NCBI GenBank assembly: GCA_963573385.1
Contig: CAUYLG010059274.1
Coordinates: 1-64,000 of the forward strand
Length of the DNA stretch: 64,000 bases
Direction of reading: 5' to 3'
Origin: Cacajao melanocephalus
Taxonomy: Eukaryota; Chordata; Mammalia; Primates; Pitheciidae
Positions 29,091 to 41,861 of the stretch are shown one piece after another; within the stretch, counting starts at the first letter, position 1; each line of letters opens with the position of its first letter. The position numbers and the translations under genes are program-made. The notes beneath the pieces are model-generated. The model had not been told where the DNA came from, made no database searches, and was given only the letters and a program-made list of their open reading frames with translations.

Positions 29091-30167
29091 ATGGCTGGCT
29101 GTGGTGAAATTGATCATTCAATAAACATGCTTCCTACAAACAGGAAAGCGAATGAGTCCTGTTCTAATACTGCACCTTCTTTAACCGTCCCTGAATGTGC
29201 CATTTGTCTGCAAACATGTGTTCATCCAGTCAGTCTGCCATGTAAGCACGTTTTCTGCTATCTGTGTGTAAAAGGAGCTTCATGGCTTGGAAAGCGATGT
29301 GCTCTTTGTCGACAAGAAATTCCCGAGGATTTCCTTGACAAGCCAACCTTGTTGTCACCAGAAGAACTCAAGGCAGCAAGTAGAGGAAATGGTGAATATG
29401 CATGGTATTATGAAGGAAGAAATGGGTGGTGGCAGTATGATGAGCGCACTAGTAGAGAGCTGGAAGATGCTTTTTCCAAAGGTAAAAAGAACACTGAAAT
29501 GTTAATTGCTGGGTTTCTATATGTCGCTGATCTTGAAAATATGGTTCAGTATAGGAGAAATGAACATGGACGTCGCAGGAAGATTAAGCGAGATATAATA
29601 GATATACCAAAGAAGGGAGTGGCTGGACTTAGGCTAGACTGTGACGCTAATACTGTAAACCTAGCAAGAGAGAGCTCTGCCGATGGAGCGGACAGTGTAT
29701 CAGCACAGAGTGGAGCTTCTGTTCAGCCCCTAGTGTCTTCTGTAAGGCCCCTGACGTCAGTAGATGGTCAGTTAACAAGCCCTGCAACACCATCCCCTGA
29801 TGCAAGCACTTCTCTGGAAGACTCTTTTGCTCATTTACAACTCAGTGGAGACAACATAGCTGAAAGGAGTCATAGGGGAGAAGGAGAAGAAGATCATGAA
29901 TCACCATCTTCAGGCAGGGTACCAGCACCAGACACCTCCATTGAAGAAACTGAATCAGATGCCAGTAGTGATAGTGAGGATGTATCTGCGGTTGTTGCAC
30001 AGCACTCCTTGACCCAACAGAGACTTTTGGTTTCTAATGCAAACCAGACAGTACCCGATCGATCAGATCGATCGGGAACTGATCGATCAGTAGCAGGGGG
30101 TGGAACAGTGAGTGTCAATGTCAGATCTAGAAGGCCTGATGGACAGTGCACAGTAACTGAAGTTTAA
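29091..30167 (+). CDS. RNF146: E3 ubiquitin-protein ligase RNF146 (Iduna)
   Basis: Complete 358-residue reading frame in one exon. The exon starts at 29090 (acceptor ttcttag|G), so the open frame upstream of the ATG is intronic and the ATG at 29091 is the start; it has A at -3 in the spliced form and G at +4. Residues 36-74 form a C3HC4 RING (C36, C39, C51, H53, C56, C59, C70, C73). Residues about 91-167 are a WWE domain with Y107, W114, Y144, Q153 and R163, the positions known to hold iso-ADP-ribose. The rest is a low-complexity acidic, Ser-rich tail; RSDRSG near the C-terminus fits a loose R-x-x-x-x-G tankyrase-binding pattern. The protein binds poly-ADP-ribosylated substrates of tankyrase, such as axin, in cytosol and nucleus, and marks them for the proteasome, which supports Wnt signalling. 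Length is that of the known protein and there are no frame breaks. Confidence 0.98.
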   Translation: MAGCGEIDHSINMLPTNRKANESCSNTAPSLTVPECAICLQTCVHPVSLPCKHVFCYLCVKGASWLGKRCALCRQEIPEDFLDKPTLLSPEELKAASRGNGEYAWYYEGRNGWWQYDERTSRELEDAFSKGKKNTEMLIAGFLYVADLENMVQYRRNEHGRRRKIKRDIIDIPKKGVAGLRLDCDANTVNLARESSADGADSVSAQSGASVQPLVSSVRPLTSVDGQLTSPATPSPDASTSLEDSFAHLQLSGDNIAERSHRGEGEEDHESPSSGRVPAPDTSIEETESDASSDSEDVSAVVAQHSLTQQRLLVSNANQTVPDRSDRSGTDRSVAGGGTVSVNVRSRRPDGQCTVTEV

Positions 30168-30813
30168 ATAAAAATGTCTTCAGCTCCATGCTCAAGGTTG
30201 AAAGGGTTACCTGTAAATTTCTGCCCACATAACATTATACTCATCCCTAGTAGTGCATTTTGGGAGTTGGGGTGGGAAGGGGTATGGGAAGGATAGACCC
30301 GTAATTAAAATGTCTAACATGTCTCTGTTGAGAAATTTATTTAATGTAAGGAACTTGGGTGTTAATAGTTGAGAGCCATTTAGTAATAACCCAGTTTTCT
30401 TGAGGTCTATTTACTTTACAGTTTTTAAAAACTTCTTTAGTTCTTTTGGCCAGTGTGTTTGTATAATCTGTGCATTAATGGTCCTCATCTGACTGTTGCA
30501 TTGTGTCTTATTTTTCTGCATGGATTGGCATAAGACCATTACTAAAATTTGGCACCTGTGAGATGTTTTGATATCATGAGCAGGAAGCATAATTTAATGT
30601 AAGAATAGATGTGAATTTGGGATTTTAAAATAGATGAGTAACAACTATTTTATAGTAAAGTGATTGAAATGGAGATGAAAACAGCCAGTAACTTAATGTT
30701 TCAGAATCTTTGTAACACACTTCATGGTGTTCCCATAGGCTTTGCTGTCTAGTCTTATAATTTGAGGTTTTTTTGGTCTGCAGTTTTCTTTTTGATTACA
30801 AAATTTATAATTT

Positions 30814-30819
30814 AATAAA
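30814..30819 (+). terminator. RNF146: Poly(A) signal AATAAA, proximal
   Basis: Canonical hexamer in a T/A-rich context, likely giving cleavage at about 30835-30845. Confidence 0.5.
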
Positions 30820-31026
30820 TACTAGAGTTTATCAAAAACAATTTGTCTCTTGTTTGAGTGTGGAAAGGGTGTGGAAATATTTTGACATTTGTGACCAAAG
30901 GTCACTTACAAAGTGGTAGTCTGAATTGGTTGTTTTCAGCTTAATCACCTGCTCAGAAAAGTTTTTTTTCTTAGAGATTATTAAACAGAATCTATAAGCA
31001 GTGTGTGTATAACAAATATGTATGGA

Positions 31027-31032
31027 AATAAA
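31027..31032 (+). terminator. RNF146: Poly(A) signal AATAAA, distal
   Basis: Canonical hexamer about 150 bases before the inferred ECHDC1 3' end on the other strand. Confidence 0.6.
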
Positions 31033-31201
31033 CCTAAAGCCTGTGAGACTTAAATTCTTCAAATAGCTGGTACCATTAATATATTTTGTTTTCTTTACCC
31101 TATTCATTAGTGGTCTAACAGTCTGGATTAAATGGCAGACTTACAGTGTTAGAAGACATGAATTCACTTTACACAAAATGTTGTAGACCACAAAATCCAC
31201 T

Positions 31202-31207
31202 TTTATT
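31202..31207 (-). terminator. ECHDC1: Poly(A) signal AATAAA for ECHDC1
   Basis: Reverse complement of tttatt. It matches the spacing expected from the known ECHDC1 end, which lies about 150 bases from the RNF146 end. Confidence 0.55.
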
Positions 31208-31744
31208 TGGTAGTTATAACATCTATGGCCAAGTATTGGGTTGACACAGTAATCTAGAATTTACCTCCGAAAATAAGTAACATGAGTCTGTCTTACCGTA
31301 TTCTCCTAACTCAACAGTAGGATCATGATGATAAAGCAAATGCAATGTGAACTGAATGTTACAGTAGCAAATACTTTTTACCTCTTGTGATGCATCAGAA
31401 CTAGAACTTAATTCTTTGATTTACACATTGTTTAAAAAGTATTACTAGGATGATAATAAAAATTTTATGTTGTACATTCTTATTACATTTACTTTTGAAA
31501 GATAGATAGTTATACAAGAAGAAAGAAAGGTTTTTCAGTAAAAAATAGAAATCTGATGTAAAATGCAAATTTATGTTGCAGGATGCTTCATGAGTCCAAG
31601 TAGTTTCAATTTTAAAATTACATCAAAAGTAGTTGTTTATTGCTAGTTGGAAATTCCAGGGCACACAAATGAATGTCCAATTTGTAGAATCAGTTGACTC
31701 TCCATGTCATGGCTACCACTGTTTAGTAGATTATATATATAAAA

Positions 31745-31999
31745 ATTTTTTTTTTTTGAGACGGAATCAAGTTCTGTTGCCCAGGCTGGAGTATAGTGGC
31801 ATGATCTCAGCTCACTGCAACCTCCACCTCCTGGATTCAAGTTGATTCTCCTGCCTCAGCCTCCTGAGTAGCTATGATTACAGGTGTGTACCACCACACC
31901 ATGTTGGTCAGGCTGGTCTTGAACTCTTGACCTCATGATCCACCCACCTCGGCCTCCCAAAGTGCTGGGATTACAGGCGTGAGCCTCCATACCTGGCCT
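31745..31999 (-). mobile_element. Alu, minus strand, with internal deletion
   Basis: T-run, 'gagacggaatcaagttctg', end 'gagcctccatacctggcct'. A stretch around the middle A-rich linker is missing, giving 255 bp. It is in sense orientation to ECHDC1. Confidence 0.93.
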
Positions 32000-32373
32000 A
32001 GTAGATAATTTAAAATAAATAGAAAACTAATTATTGAAAAGATCAAATAAAGTTCCAAATTTGTAGTGGATAGTGAGGTACATCATCTTTTTTTTAGATG
32101 AAGGACCATTTCCCATGAATTTTATTCCAGCTGTTTGGAGCAGAAGAAAATAATTGATCATATCCTTTCTTATTTTCTTGTTCCCTCATCCCTCCCCACT
32201 TTTGTTCTTTAACAGCAATACTCATTCAATTATTTTGGTAAATTATTTCCAGGAAAGACAGAACAAAAATTTTATGAAAAGTAACACCAGGAATAGGTTT
32301 TGTATAGAAGCTTTTCCTTTTAATCACTACTCTTTGGTTATAGGCTAAGAATTATTATTGAAATTTACAGCAA

Positions 32374-32525
32374 GGCCGGGCGTGGTGGCTCATGCCCGTA
32401 ATCCAAGCACTTTGTAGGCCAAGGCGGGCGGATCACCTGAGGTCGGGAGTTCAAGACCAGCCAGACCAACATGGTGAGACCCTGTCTTTATTTAATAAAA
32501 AAATGTAAAAGAAAAAAAAAAAGAA
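32374..32525 (+). mobile_element. Alu left arm only, plus strand
   Basis: Starts 'ggccgggcgtggtggctcat' and stops after the left arm (gtcttta), followed by an A-rich tail. Flanked by 13-base target duplications, aaatttacagcaa (32361-32373) and aaattgacagcaa (32526-32538), so the left arm was inserted as such by target-primed reverse transcription. It is antisense to ECHDC1. Confidence 0.88.
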
Positions 32526-32760
32526 AAATTGACAGCAATTCGTTTTAAGCCAAAAGTGCATATTTTAACTAAATGTTCCAGATTATACAGTAAATACCCA
32601 AGTGAGTAACTGGTAAGAAATAAGGCTAATGAGTTCAGATATTCAAAAGATGTCTGCATATTAATAGTAGCCTTCAAAGTAAATCTGATATTCATATTTA
32701 TCATTTATTACATATTAGTCACTGGACCTTTACTTGGAGTACATCCACATGAAAAACAAG

Positions 32761-33169
32761 TTATTTATTAAATTTTCCTTTCTTAGCAATTGCCTCTAAA
32801 TTTGCAGGTCCACCCCAAACTGTTCCTAGAAGATCTCTTTCATTCTGTAATGCTTCCTCCAAATATAGCTCTCTGCCTGAAGAAACAGATTTTTTCAAAG
32901 CTCTAATTACTTCTGGTGGCCCTTGGATAAACTGCCTTAGCCATTCTCGTGTCTCTTCTAGAGATTTAGCTTCATCTGAAGACTGCAAGACCTCTTCAAC
33001 CATTCCTATGTTTAGAGCGTTTTTTGAATCCAGTTTAAGGGCCCCACTCAACACTTTGAGAGCTTGTCTACTTCCGATTATTTCAACTAGCCGAGTGGTG
33101 CCACCCCAGCTTGGTATTATGCCCATCTCTTTTTGGACGAATCTGATCTTACTCTCTGGAGTCATTAAC
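32761..33169 (-). CDS. ECHDC1: ECHDC1 last coding exon (C-terminal part)
   Basis: The minus-strand acceptor cttttacag precedes 33169. The first base completes a split Arg codon, then Leu and the frame MTPESKIRF...KKGKFNK run to TAA at 32763-32761, 136 residues with the preceding Leu and the split Arg. ECHDC1 is ethylmalonyl-CoA decarboxylase, a cytosolic crotonase-fold enzyme that removes ethylmalonyl-CoA (and, weakly, methylmalonyl-CoA) formed by side activity of acetyl-CoA carboxylase. This part is the C-terminal helical region of the crotonase fold. Compared with the human protein as I remember it, six residues differ here (for example Q for H in RFV-KEMG, S for C in KKSV-SGRE). The internal Met at 33165 is not the start. 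Confidence 0.96.
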
Positions 33170-33614
33170 CTGTAAAAGAAAAAAGAAAATTGTAATTCGC
33201 TCTCTCTCTGTGTATATATATCCTCTAATCATAAAGTACTACCCGTTCATGATCTAATGTGAAATCTCCATAGATCTTTATAGGTATATGTATTAAAAAT
33301 GGAATGTTTGAAAAATATGGCTGTTTCATCTAGAATTTAATTATAGCATTTAACACTTCCCCTTGAAAACAATATCAACATTTTTTGTTATGCTTGTTTA
33401 CCCTTTGCAAACAAGAACCTACTCTTTGTTTTGAAATGCCCAAAGTTTATCTTTTTAAGTGAGTGGTGACCTAATGAGATGATCTGGATTAAGTGAAAGT
33501 ATGGGAGTAGGAAATATTAGGTTCATACTATGAAAAACAAACAAGCCAAAAAAAGCATAGTAAGTTAACGTTCTCAATAGTCCTTGGGGGGAAATAAAAC
33601 TTTTTAAATACAGC

Positions 33615-34075
33615 ATCTATTCAGCAAATATTTGCTAAGAACTACAGTGCCAAATGGTGGTCTAGGTGCTGAGACTACAGGAATGACCAAAATAAAATCT
33701 TTGTGCTTAGGAGCACAATAAATAAGATCCTTGTTTCCAGTTTGGAGAGAAAGGCACTAAACCGTATAAAGTCAGTGGCAATAAGTACTTTATGGCAAAA
33801 AAAGAAAAAGAAAATGAGGCAAGAGACTAATGAATTGAGGGTATGTGTGCTGGGAGTGTGCTATCTTGGATGAAGAAGGACTCAATATTTGAGCAGCTAC
33901 CTGAGGAAGTGAGCAATGCAAAAATCTGTGAAAAGTGTTCCAGGAAGAAGGAATTGCAAGTGCAAACGTTTTGAAGTAGAACTGCTTAGTATCTCTGGGG
34001 ACAAGTACAGTATAACTGGAACATGGGGGATCAAATGAGAAGTAGTTTGGATTTTATTAATTTTTACATGTGAAG
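33615..34075. mobile_element. Ancient L2-like interspersed relic
   Basis: Phrases 'ttctatctaggtgctg'-type, 'gttccaggaagaaggaatt' and 'gtttggattttattaattt' place it with the copies at 7325 and 17700. Family tentative. A MIR-like remnant follows at about 34160-34225. Confidence 0.45.
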
Positions 34076-36169
34076 TTATTTGGAGGTCAACCAATGGACT
34101 AGCAGCTGACATTTTACAAGGGTTGCTCTAGTTGCCATATGCATGAAGACTTTACTTAGCATTTCATAGCTCTTATACCAGTGAAGGAACTGGTGATATA
34201 GCTATTGCAGAGCTAGGATTTAAACCCAGGCAGGTTGGCTTCAATGTCTTCATGGTACACATAATAGTTAAGACTTCCCCAATCATGGGATTTTTATGAA
34301 TAGGATGATTAACAAGGAAAGTATAACAAGGGGAGTTAACACAAGAAATTGGTGGGCATAGCAAAAGGCTTCATATTTGTCAGCTCGACAGACTGAGTAA
34401 AGCTACATGATTTAGGAAATGCTGCCCATGAGTTTTATTTTGACTGCATGCTTCAAGAAGCTTTCACTTTCAAATTACTCATTACAAAAAAGAAGACCTT
34501 TAGTTGGTTTGGCTTTCCAACATGTTAAATATTCAATTGCAGGTGATTTGGTTCTATTAGCACTGAGAACAACAAACTCAGTCTTTGACCCTACAGAATT
34601 GTGACAAATGCCCATTTATTAACTCACTGAGAAACTTTATCTTAACAGTTGTGAATTTCTACAAAGGAAAATATACCTCAATTATGAACAATTGCTTCTA
34701 GAGGCAAATAGGTATGAAAAATAATAGTTTTCAAGAAATAATTTTAAAATTGGGAGGAAGAAAGAACAAGTCTTACAAAAATATGAATTTATCACAACAT
34801 TGTAAGGTGTACTGCCTTGTTAAACAGAACATGTCAAAACAAATAGATATTATACAAATGTCTAATATTCTTAGAAATAGGAGTGTTGTCAATATTGAAC
34901 CCAATCCTATAAAGCTTTTCACATAATAAATTAACTATGTAACTGTTCTGAATTAAGTCCTGGAATTGGTTCAGAGCTCTGCCTATAATGGAGTAAAGGG
35001 ACTATGCCAGGAATAAATTCATTCAGAATCAGCTGAACATAAAAACTGGTTAAAGTCCTAGATGTTGGAATAATGTAGATGAGCTTATGACAACGAAAGT
35101 TATTACCTATGTAAGCACATTCATATTTGGAATTATTTACTTCTAAAGAAAATATCTGGTGAATTTTTCCATTTGCCTTATTTTATAAGGTAAAGGTATC
35201 TTTTGGAATCATATTTTACAACTCTAACAAATCTTGAGGTAATCTTTGTAAAAATACCTTTTGTGATGAAAATCTAACATCCATTCTTTGCAGATTGTAT
35301 GCCTTGTGTGTGCTTGTGTACTGATATACATTAAATATATATTAAATATGACCCAAAAATTCATTGATAACAAAAGAACACAGTAGTGTCCTCTTAACAA
35401 TAAACAGAGCATTCAGATCGCAACCTTTCACAAGACCCTTTTAACCTAAAAAAGTTTAAATATAAAATGTAAAATGCTAAAAAACGTAATTTAAGAAGAC
35501 ATTAGTATATTATCAACAAGATATATTCAAAAACAGTTTCCTGATAGACCCTACAGGATTATACACTAATTCCTTCTAGAGTTTAGATGCAGTTACCTGG
35601 TAATATAATTTATTGCATGGGATAATCTGTGTAGAGTAATGGAAGACTTAGCTCTTACAATTTTGAAGACTTATGACAGACTCAATTTATAAAACCATAT
35701 TAAACTCACTTATTTTGACAAGTAAAAGAATGATAAGTGTCTTCTGACTGTTAAATAGAATAATCATTATTGGCAATGTTTAAAATTTCCTCTGACATCC
35801 TGGGGCAAAGGAGATGAGTTTAACAAATGTGGATACACTTCTTGTTACTGTCTGAATGAAACAATGTTCTAGGAAAAACTACTCATAACTGGAGAAAGAG
35901 TTTCACTTTTAAGAGCAATACAAATTCAAGTGTTGACACCAGGAAGAACTGTTCAATAAGTTACTACTTTTTGATAAGTTATGAGTTTCAGGTCTTTGGA
36001 CAAATGTATTCAAGAACATTCTAAAAAGAAATTACCAAACTTTACTAAAATAGAACTTTTTAGTGGAAAGGTTGCAAAAAACAGCCTTTTTGAAATGTTG
36101 ATTATTAAAGCAAGGTACTTCCAGTAAATTCTGTGATGAAGGATGGAAATATAAATAAATGAAATGGAA

Positions 36170-36425
36170 GAATGTACAGCTCTGATGTGAAGTGCATTGA
36201 CTCAGGAGCCAGACTGCTGGGCTTGAAATCCTAGCATGGCCGCTAGACTGGCTACATACCACACATTGTAAAATAAGCAAAGGCAAAAGAAACATGGTAC
36301 ATAGGAGAGGAAGATTCATCTCTAGACCTTAGGAAGTTACTTAACATCTCTGGGTCTCAGTTTGCTTATATGTAGATATAAAAATAGTACTTATGCCATA
36401 GAATTAAATGAGTTAATATATGATA
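36170..36425 (+). mobile_element. MIR, plus strand
   Basis: 'aggagccagactgctgggc', later 'gaagttacttaacatctctg' and 'aaatgagttaatata' in MIR order, with an insertion in the middle. Confidence 0.75.
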
Positions 36426-37720
36426 GGTTCTTTGAACATATATACTCCACAATTACATATATACTGTGCAATTCTTTTATAGAGTGTATCTGTATGTTTA
36501 AAAAAAATCTGTGTGAAATCGCCTCAAACACATCTACAAGAGAATACAGTATTACCTACTTTTATTTGGAAATATAAAAGTTTATATATTTTATAGTCTG
36601 ATTCATAATAAACTTTGTATACTAGCTTTTATTACTATTAAGTTGGTGGTATTGATAGGTCAGTAAAAATAATACTAGTGTTTCTGCTAGTGAAGTAGTA
36701 TAAAGTTATCTCCTGGACTAAAATCACATAATCTCTAAAGTATTCAAAGTAAAAGAGCTATACTCAACACTGTATACCCAGCAAATACTCTTTTTCCTCG
36801 ATGCTGGTTATATAAATGGAGACCACAAGACATACTCAATTTTTATACTGCCAAATAAAGTTAGATATTTTACTACAGATACGGTTGAAGCAGAAGATTC
36901 CAAGCTGATCTTTTAAAAGAGATAAGACACTTATCCCTCTAACATTTCTTAAAGAGAACTGTGCAATACAAGTAACAATATAAATATATTGAAATTTTTA
37001 AGAAAAGCATTGGTGTTACAGAATTAACATGTTATACATTTAAAGTTTGGAATCACGAATTTAAATATAAATAAGCTTTAGTGTAGGGCTAGAAACTGCT
37101 AGTCGTTTTACATTGCATAAAGGGCCAGAGACAACAAAGCAAACTTGTTCACCTGGGGAAATATAACGTAGAAAATTATAGAATTAGCAACAGCATCTCT
37201 GACCACAAACAATACTTTAAAATTACGCCTCTAACATAAACTTACTTGTTTGCACATACACTTTCCTGGCACCTTCTCCCTTTTGCTTTCTACCATCCAA
37301 AACATCACATTACTATGAAAAAGAAAAACCCAAAAATGCTCTCTATAATCTCTTTTTTCTGATTTCCAAGTCTCAGATGATTGGCTTCATAAGTTTCGAT
37401 TCATTTTATGCAAAGAGACTGCTTCAGTAAGAAGGTATATAGTTGAATGTGTGAAGATGTGTGTGTGTGGAGGGGGGGCTGTGAGGGGGAGCAGACATAA
37501 AAATGTTTTGTTATATTCAAGTCTGATTTTAATATTCAGCAATCCTAGCATGATCAGAGGTAGATTTTCTTGATGTCACAGCTCTAAAGGAAGAACTTCC
37601 AAGTAAGGTGGTAACTACAAAACAAAGCAACATCGGCAATGTGACTGCTTCCTGAGGTGGACATCTATTCAGAGTAAAGGTACTTCCAAATCAAAAATGG
37701 GATTTGTTATTTTCGAGATG

Positions 37721-37790
37721 GGGGGGGGGGGTTGGGATTGTGTGTGTGCATGCTTTTATTTGTGTATGTGTAAGTGTGTGTAATATTGTG
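37721..37790. repeat. G10 run followed by TG-rich stretch
   Basis: Ten G in a row at about 37721-37730, then a degenerate TG repeat. A similar 'gtgtgtgtggaggggggg' stretch lies at 37459-37490. Confidence 0.75.
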
Positions 37791-37809
37791 CTTTATTTAT
37801 ATAAAGCCA

Positions 37810-38053
<244 letters not shown>

Positions 38054-39301
38054 AAAGGGCTACCTTGTAAGTTCCCTTGGGATAAGCATGTTTACAGCTC
38101 CCTTTCTTTGTAATATACTTTGAACTAATGGGTAGCAGCTGGAAATGCTAATACCTTGGCTGAGGGTTGTTTATATTCATGAAAACAGTGTTAGAGATTG
38201 CAAACAAATTAGATAGGCAGGCTTTAAATTGGATAGTTGAGAATTTTATTTCACTAGGGAGATAAAGGAATAAAAATGTGCTTTTCATTTGGTGCATAAA
38301 CAGCTCAATACCCCAAAGGAGAAATGGGAAAAGAAAATGCAGACAATTCATACACACGTAAATAAACCAATATATGAATATTTATGCATCACCAAAAATC
38401 TCTAAAAATGCAAATAAAATTTAAATATAATTATTTATTATCAAAATTATAAAAGGTATCTTAAAAGATTATACTCATTATAAGAAAGATGCTCTCAAAC
38501 ACACACTTATTTTCTGCTGGTGGTAATATAAATTAGTAGAATCTTTACTAGAAGACAATGTGGCAATTATCAAAAGCCTTGAACACTGCATGTCCTTTGA
38601 TTAAGTACTTGTGCTACTTACATGATTTATTTTCAGGAAATAATCTGAAATGTGGATAAAGCCTTTTGCATAAAGTAATTATCACAACATTAATCATTTT
38701 AGAGAAAAATTGGAAACAATGGACCAACAGAAAATCTATCAACAGACCTAACTAGAAGTAGAAATCTAGTAGTGATCAGGTGTTACCTCAAATCACTGGA
38801 ACACAGAATGCTTTCTAAAACAGTGTCGGGACAAATAGCCATTTGGAAAAAAGATAAAATAAGATCCATCACCCACACCATACATGAAAATAAGCTCAGA
38901 AATAATCAGATATATGAATGTAAAACACAAAACCATTCAAGTACCAGAAGAAACATGCAAGAACTTCTCTATAACTTTGGTATATGGAAAGGCTTTTAAA
39001 CTTCCACTTGAAATCCACACACAGTTTTAAAAAAGATTGATATATATGACTACATTTTTTTAAAAAAGGGTTGCATGGCAAAAATAAAAAGCAAAGTCAA
39101 AAGACAAGCTGAGCAAATATATGCAAAACGTATCACAGATAATGACATTATCCCTAGTACTTGAAGAACTTTTAAAAATTGAGGAAAAAAACAAATATCC
39201 TATTGAGAAATAAGCAAAATATGAATAGATAATTCACCAAAAAAATTTTTTAAATGGTCCTTAAGACATGTGAAACTATGATCAACTTCACTTTAACAGA
39301 A

Positions 39302-39590
39302 ATGGGCTGTGTGGTGGCTCATGCCTGCAATCCTGGCACTTTGGGAGGCCGAGGCAGGTGGATCACTCAAGCTCACAAGTTTGAGAGCAGCCTGGGCAAC
39401 ATGAAGAAACCCTGTCTCTACAAAACATACAAAAATTTGCCAGGTGTGGTGGTGCACGCCCATAGTCCCAGTTACTCAGTTACTGGGAAGATGATTTGAG
39501 CCCTAGATGTGGAGGTTGCAGTGAACAGTGATCACACCATTACACAGCCTGGGTGACAGAGTGAGACCTTGCCTCAAAAGAAATTAAAAA
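39302..39590 (+). mobile_element. AluJ-like, plus strand
   Basis: 'gggctgtgtggtggctcatg' to 'gtgagaccttgcctcaaaag'; diverged, old subfamily. Confidence 0.92.
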
Positions 39591-39929
39591 TAAATGCATA
39601 TTAAAACTATACTGAAATACTGTTTCTTACCCATGAAGTTGGCAAATTCAAAAGCTTAGTAGGCTCTGTTGACAAGGCTAAGTGAAACAGACTAGAGGGA
39701 ATGCAAGACTTGTGTATCTCCTATGGAAGAAAACTTGGCAATAATTAATAAATATTCATTAACTCATTAATATTTACTTTTGATTCAGCAATCCTGTTTC
39801 TAGCGTTTATCCTTAAGATATGCAACTAGTAATACTAAAAAGTATATACAAAAGTTATTCACTACAACATTCTAACATATTCAAGACATAAAATAAGGCT
39901 GGAAAGAAAGAAAAAAATTAAAACTGGAT

Positions 39930-40560
39930 GCAAAAACTAAATGAAGCAAGGTATTTTCAAATGAAATCACACTGAGGGAGAAGAAAAGGAAAAACCAGGC
40001 AGAAAGCTAAGACTAGTCCTTGAAGAAACAGCCTGAAAAATCACAGCTACAGCCACAAATAGAGTGGCCCGGCGAAAAACCAAACTGCAACTACATTGAT
40101 AAGAAAGCAAGGCCCAACAGAGAAGCCTTTTTCTTTGTGTGATTAATGGGCTCCCAGGAAAAATTTCCTCCTCTTTTCAGGCATAGACATGGTGGGCTCC
40201 ATGGAAACTTGCACAGGGACAGGGGTGGGCCTACCTGAAACAGACCTGCAGTTACACAAACAAGAGAAGCTGCACTTTGTGCTTACCCAAGACATACCCA
40301 TAGCTGCACAGATAAGGAGAGTTACACAAATAGCTACAAAGATGAGCGGCGTTTCTTACAAAAGCTTTTGGATTCAACTAAAAACAGCAACCCACTCAGG
40401 CCCCCTTTCCACTACGAAGAGCTTTCTTCTTTCACTTACTAAACTTTCACTCCAACCTCCCCATTGTGTCCATGCTCCTTAATTTTCTTGACTGTGAGGC
40501 AAGGAGCTCGGATAACATGTCAGACGACAGACCACTGACACAAGACCATTTCAACATCAA
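39930..40560 (+). mobile_element. LTR-like block, probably ERV1 type
   Basis: The 3' part has 'cattgtgtccatgctcctta' and 'attttcttgactgtgaggc', typical of several primate ERV1 LTRs. The family is not assigned and the borders are approximate. The frame at 40189-40482 lies inside it and is not regarded as a gene. Confidence 0.5.
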
Positions 40561-41419
40561 AGAAGGAAAAACAACAAAAACAACAGTGAACTAATGTAAG
40601 TAACTTTTGGACACAGTACAATTCTTTATTTACCCTTAGTCTGGGTAAAAGAATATATGATACACAAAAATAAAACACAATAGCAAAATGTTGAAAATTG
40701 TTGGATCTGAGTGAATGGCACAGGTAAATTATTTGTATCACTCATGCCTTTTCTGCAAGTTTGTAATTATTTCAAAATTTAAAAATACAATTCCAGTTTC
40801 CAATTGGATATCAATAGTAAAATTCAATAGTAAAATATTAAATATTAGACATAATTAAAATGTGTACATGCTTTTTTTTTGCCAAAAGTTGATGCTAAAA
40901 GTCAAGCAGTCTGAGTTTGTCATTTTCTATTTTCTAGGGAAGTTTAGAGAGATTTTTCTCTCTTTTCCCATGTTCTTAGAGTAACTGGAATTAGAAAGTA
41001 GAATAAAGGAATGAGTGTTTTAAGTACTTCCTGAAGCACATTCTGGAATATTGAGCTTTAAACCAGGCTAACCTTCCATACTACAGGAATTATTATGTTT
41101 AAAACAGTGTCTGTATCAGAGAACCCTTTATAAATTAGGAATATAGTCATCCACTGAATAACAACATTTTAATCAACAATGGACTATATGACAGTGGTCC
41201 CATAAGAGTATAATGGGGCTGAAAAATTCCTATAGCCTGGTGATATCATAGCCATTGTAACATCACAGAACTATGTATTACTCACATTTTTGTGGTGATG
41301 CTGGTATAAACAAACGGCACTGCTAGCTGTACAAAAGTATAGCACATACAGTGATGTATATTACATAATACTTGATAATAATAAATGACCATGTTAATGG
41401 TTCAGGAATTAACTACACT

Positions 41420-41861
<442 letters not shown>

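Larger units (their letters stand above)
30168..31048 (+). other. RNF146: RNF146 3' UTR
   Basis: About 0.88 kb after the stop codon without a repeat insertion. Three AATAAA signals occur: 30167-30172 (overlapping the stop), 30814-30819 and 31027-31032. The last gives an end near 31045-31050, which fits the known gene end relative to ECHDC1. The real cleavage sites are inferred. Confidence 0.75.
31185..32760 (-). other. ECHDC1: ECHDC1 3' UTR
   Basis: Runs from after the ECHDC1 stop codon (32763-32761) to a minus-strand AATAAA (plus strand tttatt at 31202-31207), giving an end near 31185. It holds two Alu-derived pieces in opposite orientation (31745-31999 and 32374-32525). Its far end faces the RNF146 3' end. 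Confidence 0.65.
38500..40790 (+). mobile_element. Old L1 (L1M) fragments, plus strand
   Basis: ORF2-like phrases such as 'ggtaatataaattagtaga' and 'gcaaaatatgaatagataa' are followed by a 3' end near 40740-40790 ('gtttgtaattatttcaaaa'). The element is broken by an Alu (39302-39590) and an LTR-like block (39930-40560). Confidence 0.65.

Noticed and set aside
30832..31107. A 91-codon minus-strand frame between the two genes
   Set aside because: It is antisense to the RNF146 3' UTR, with no domain and no start or splice support.
40189..40482. A 97-codon frame starting MVGSMETCTG
   Set aside because: It lies in an LTR-like repeat and has no recognisable domain or splice context.
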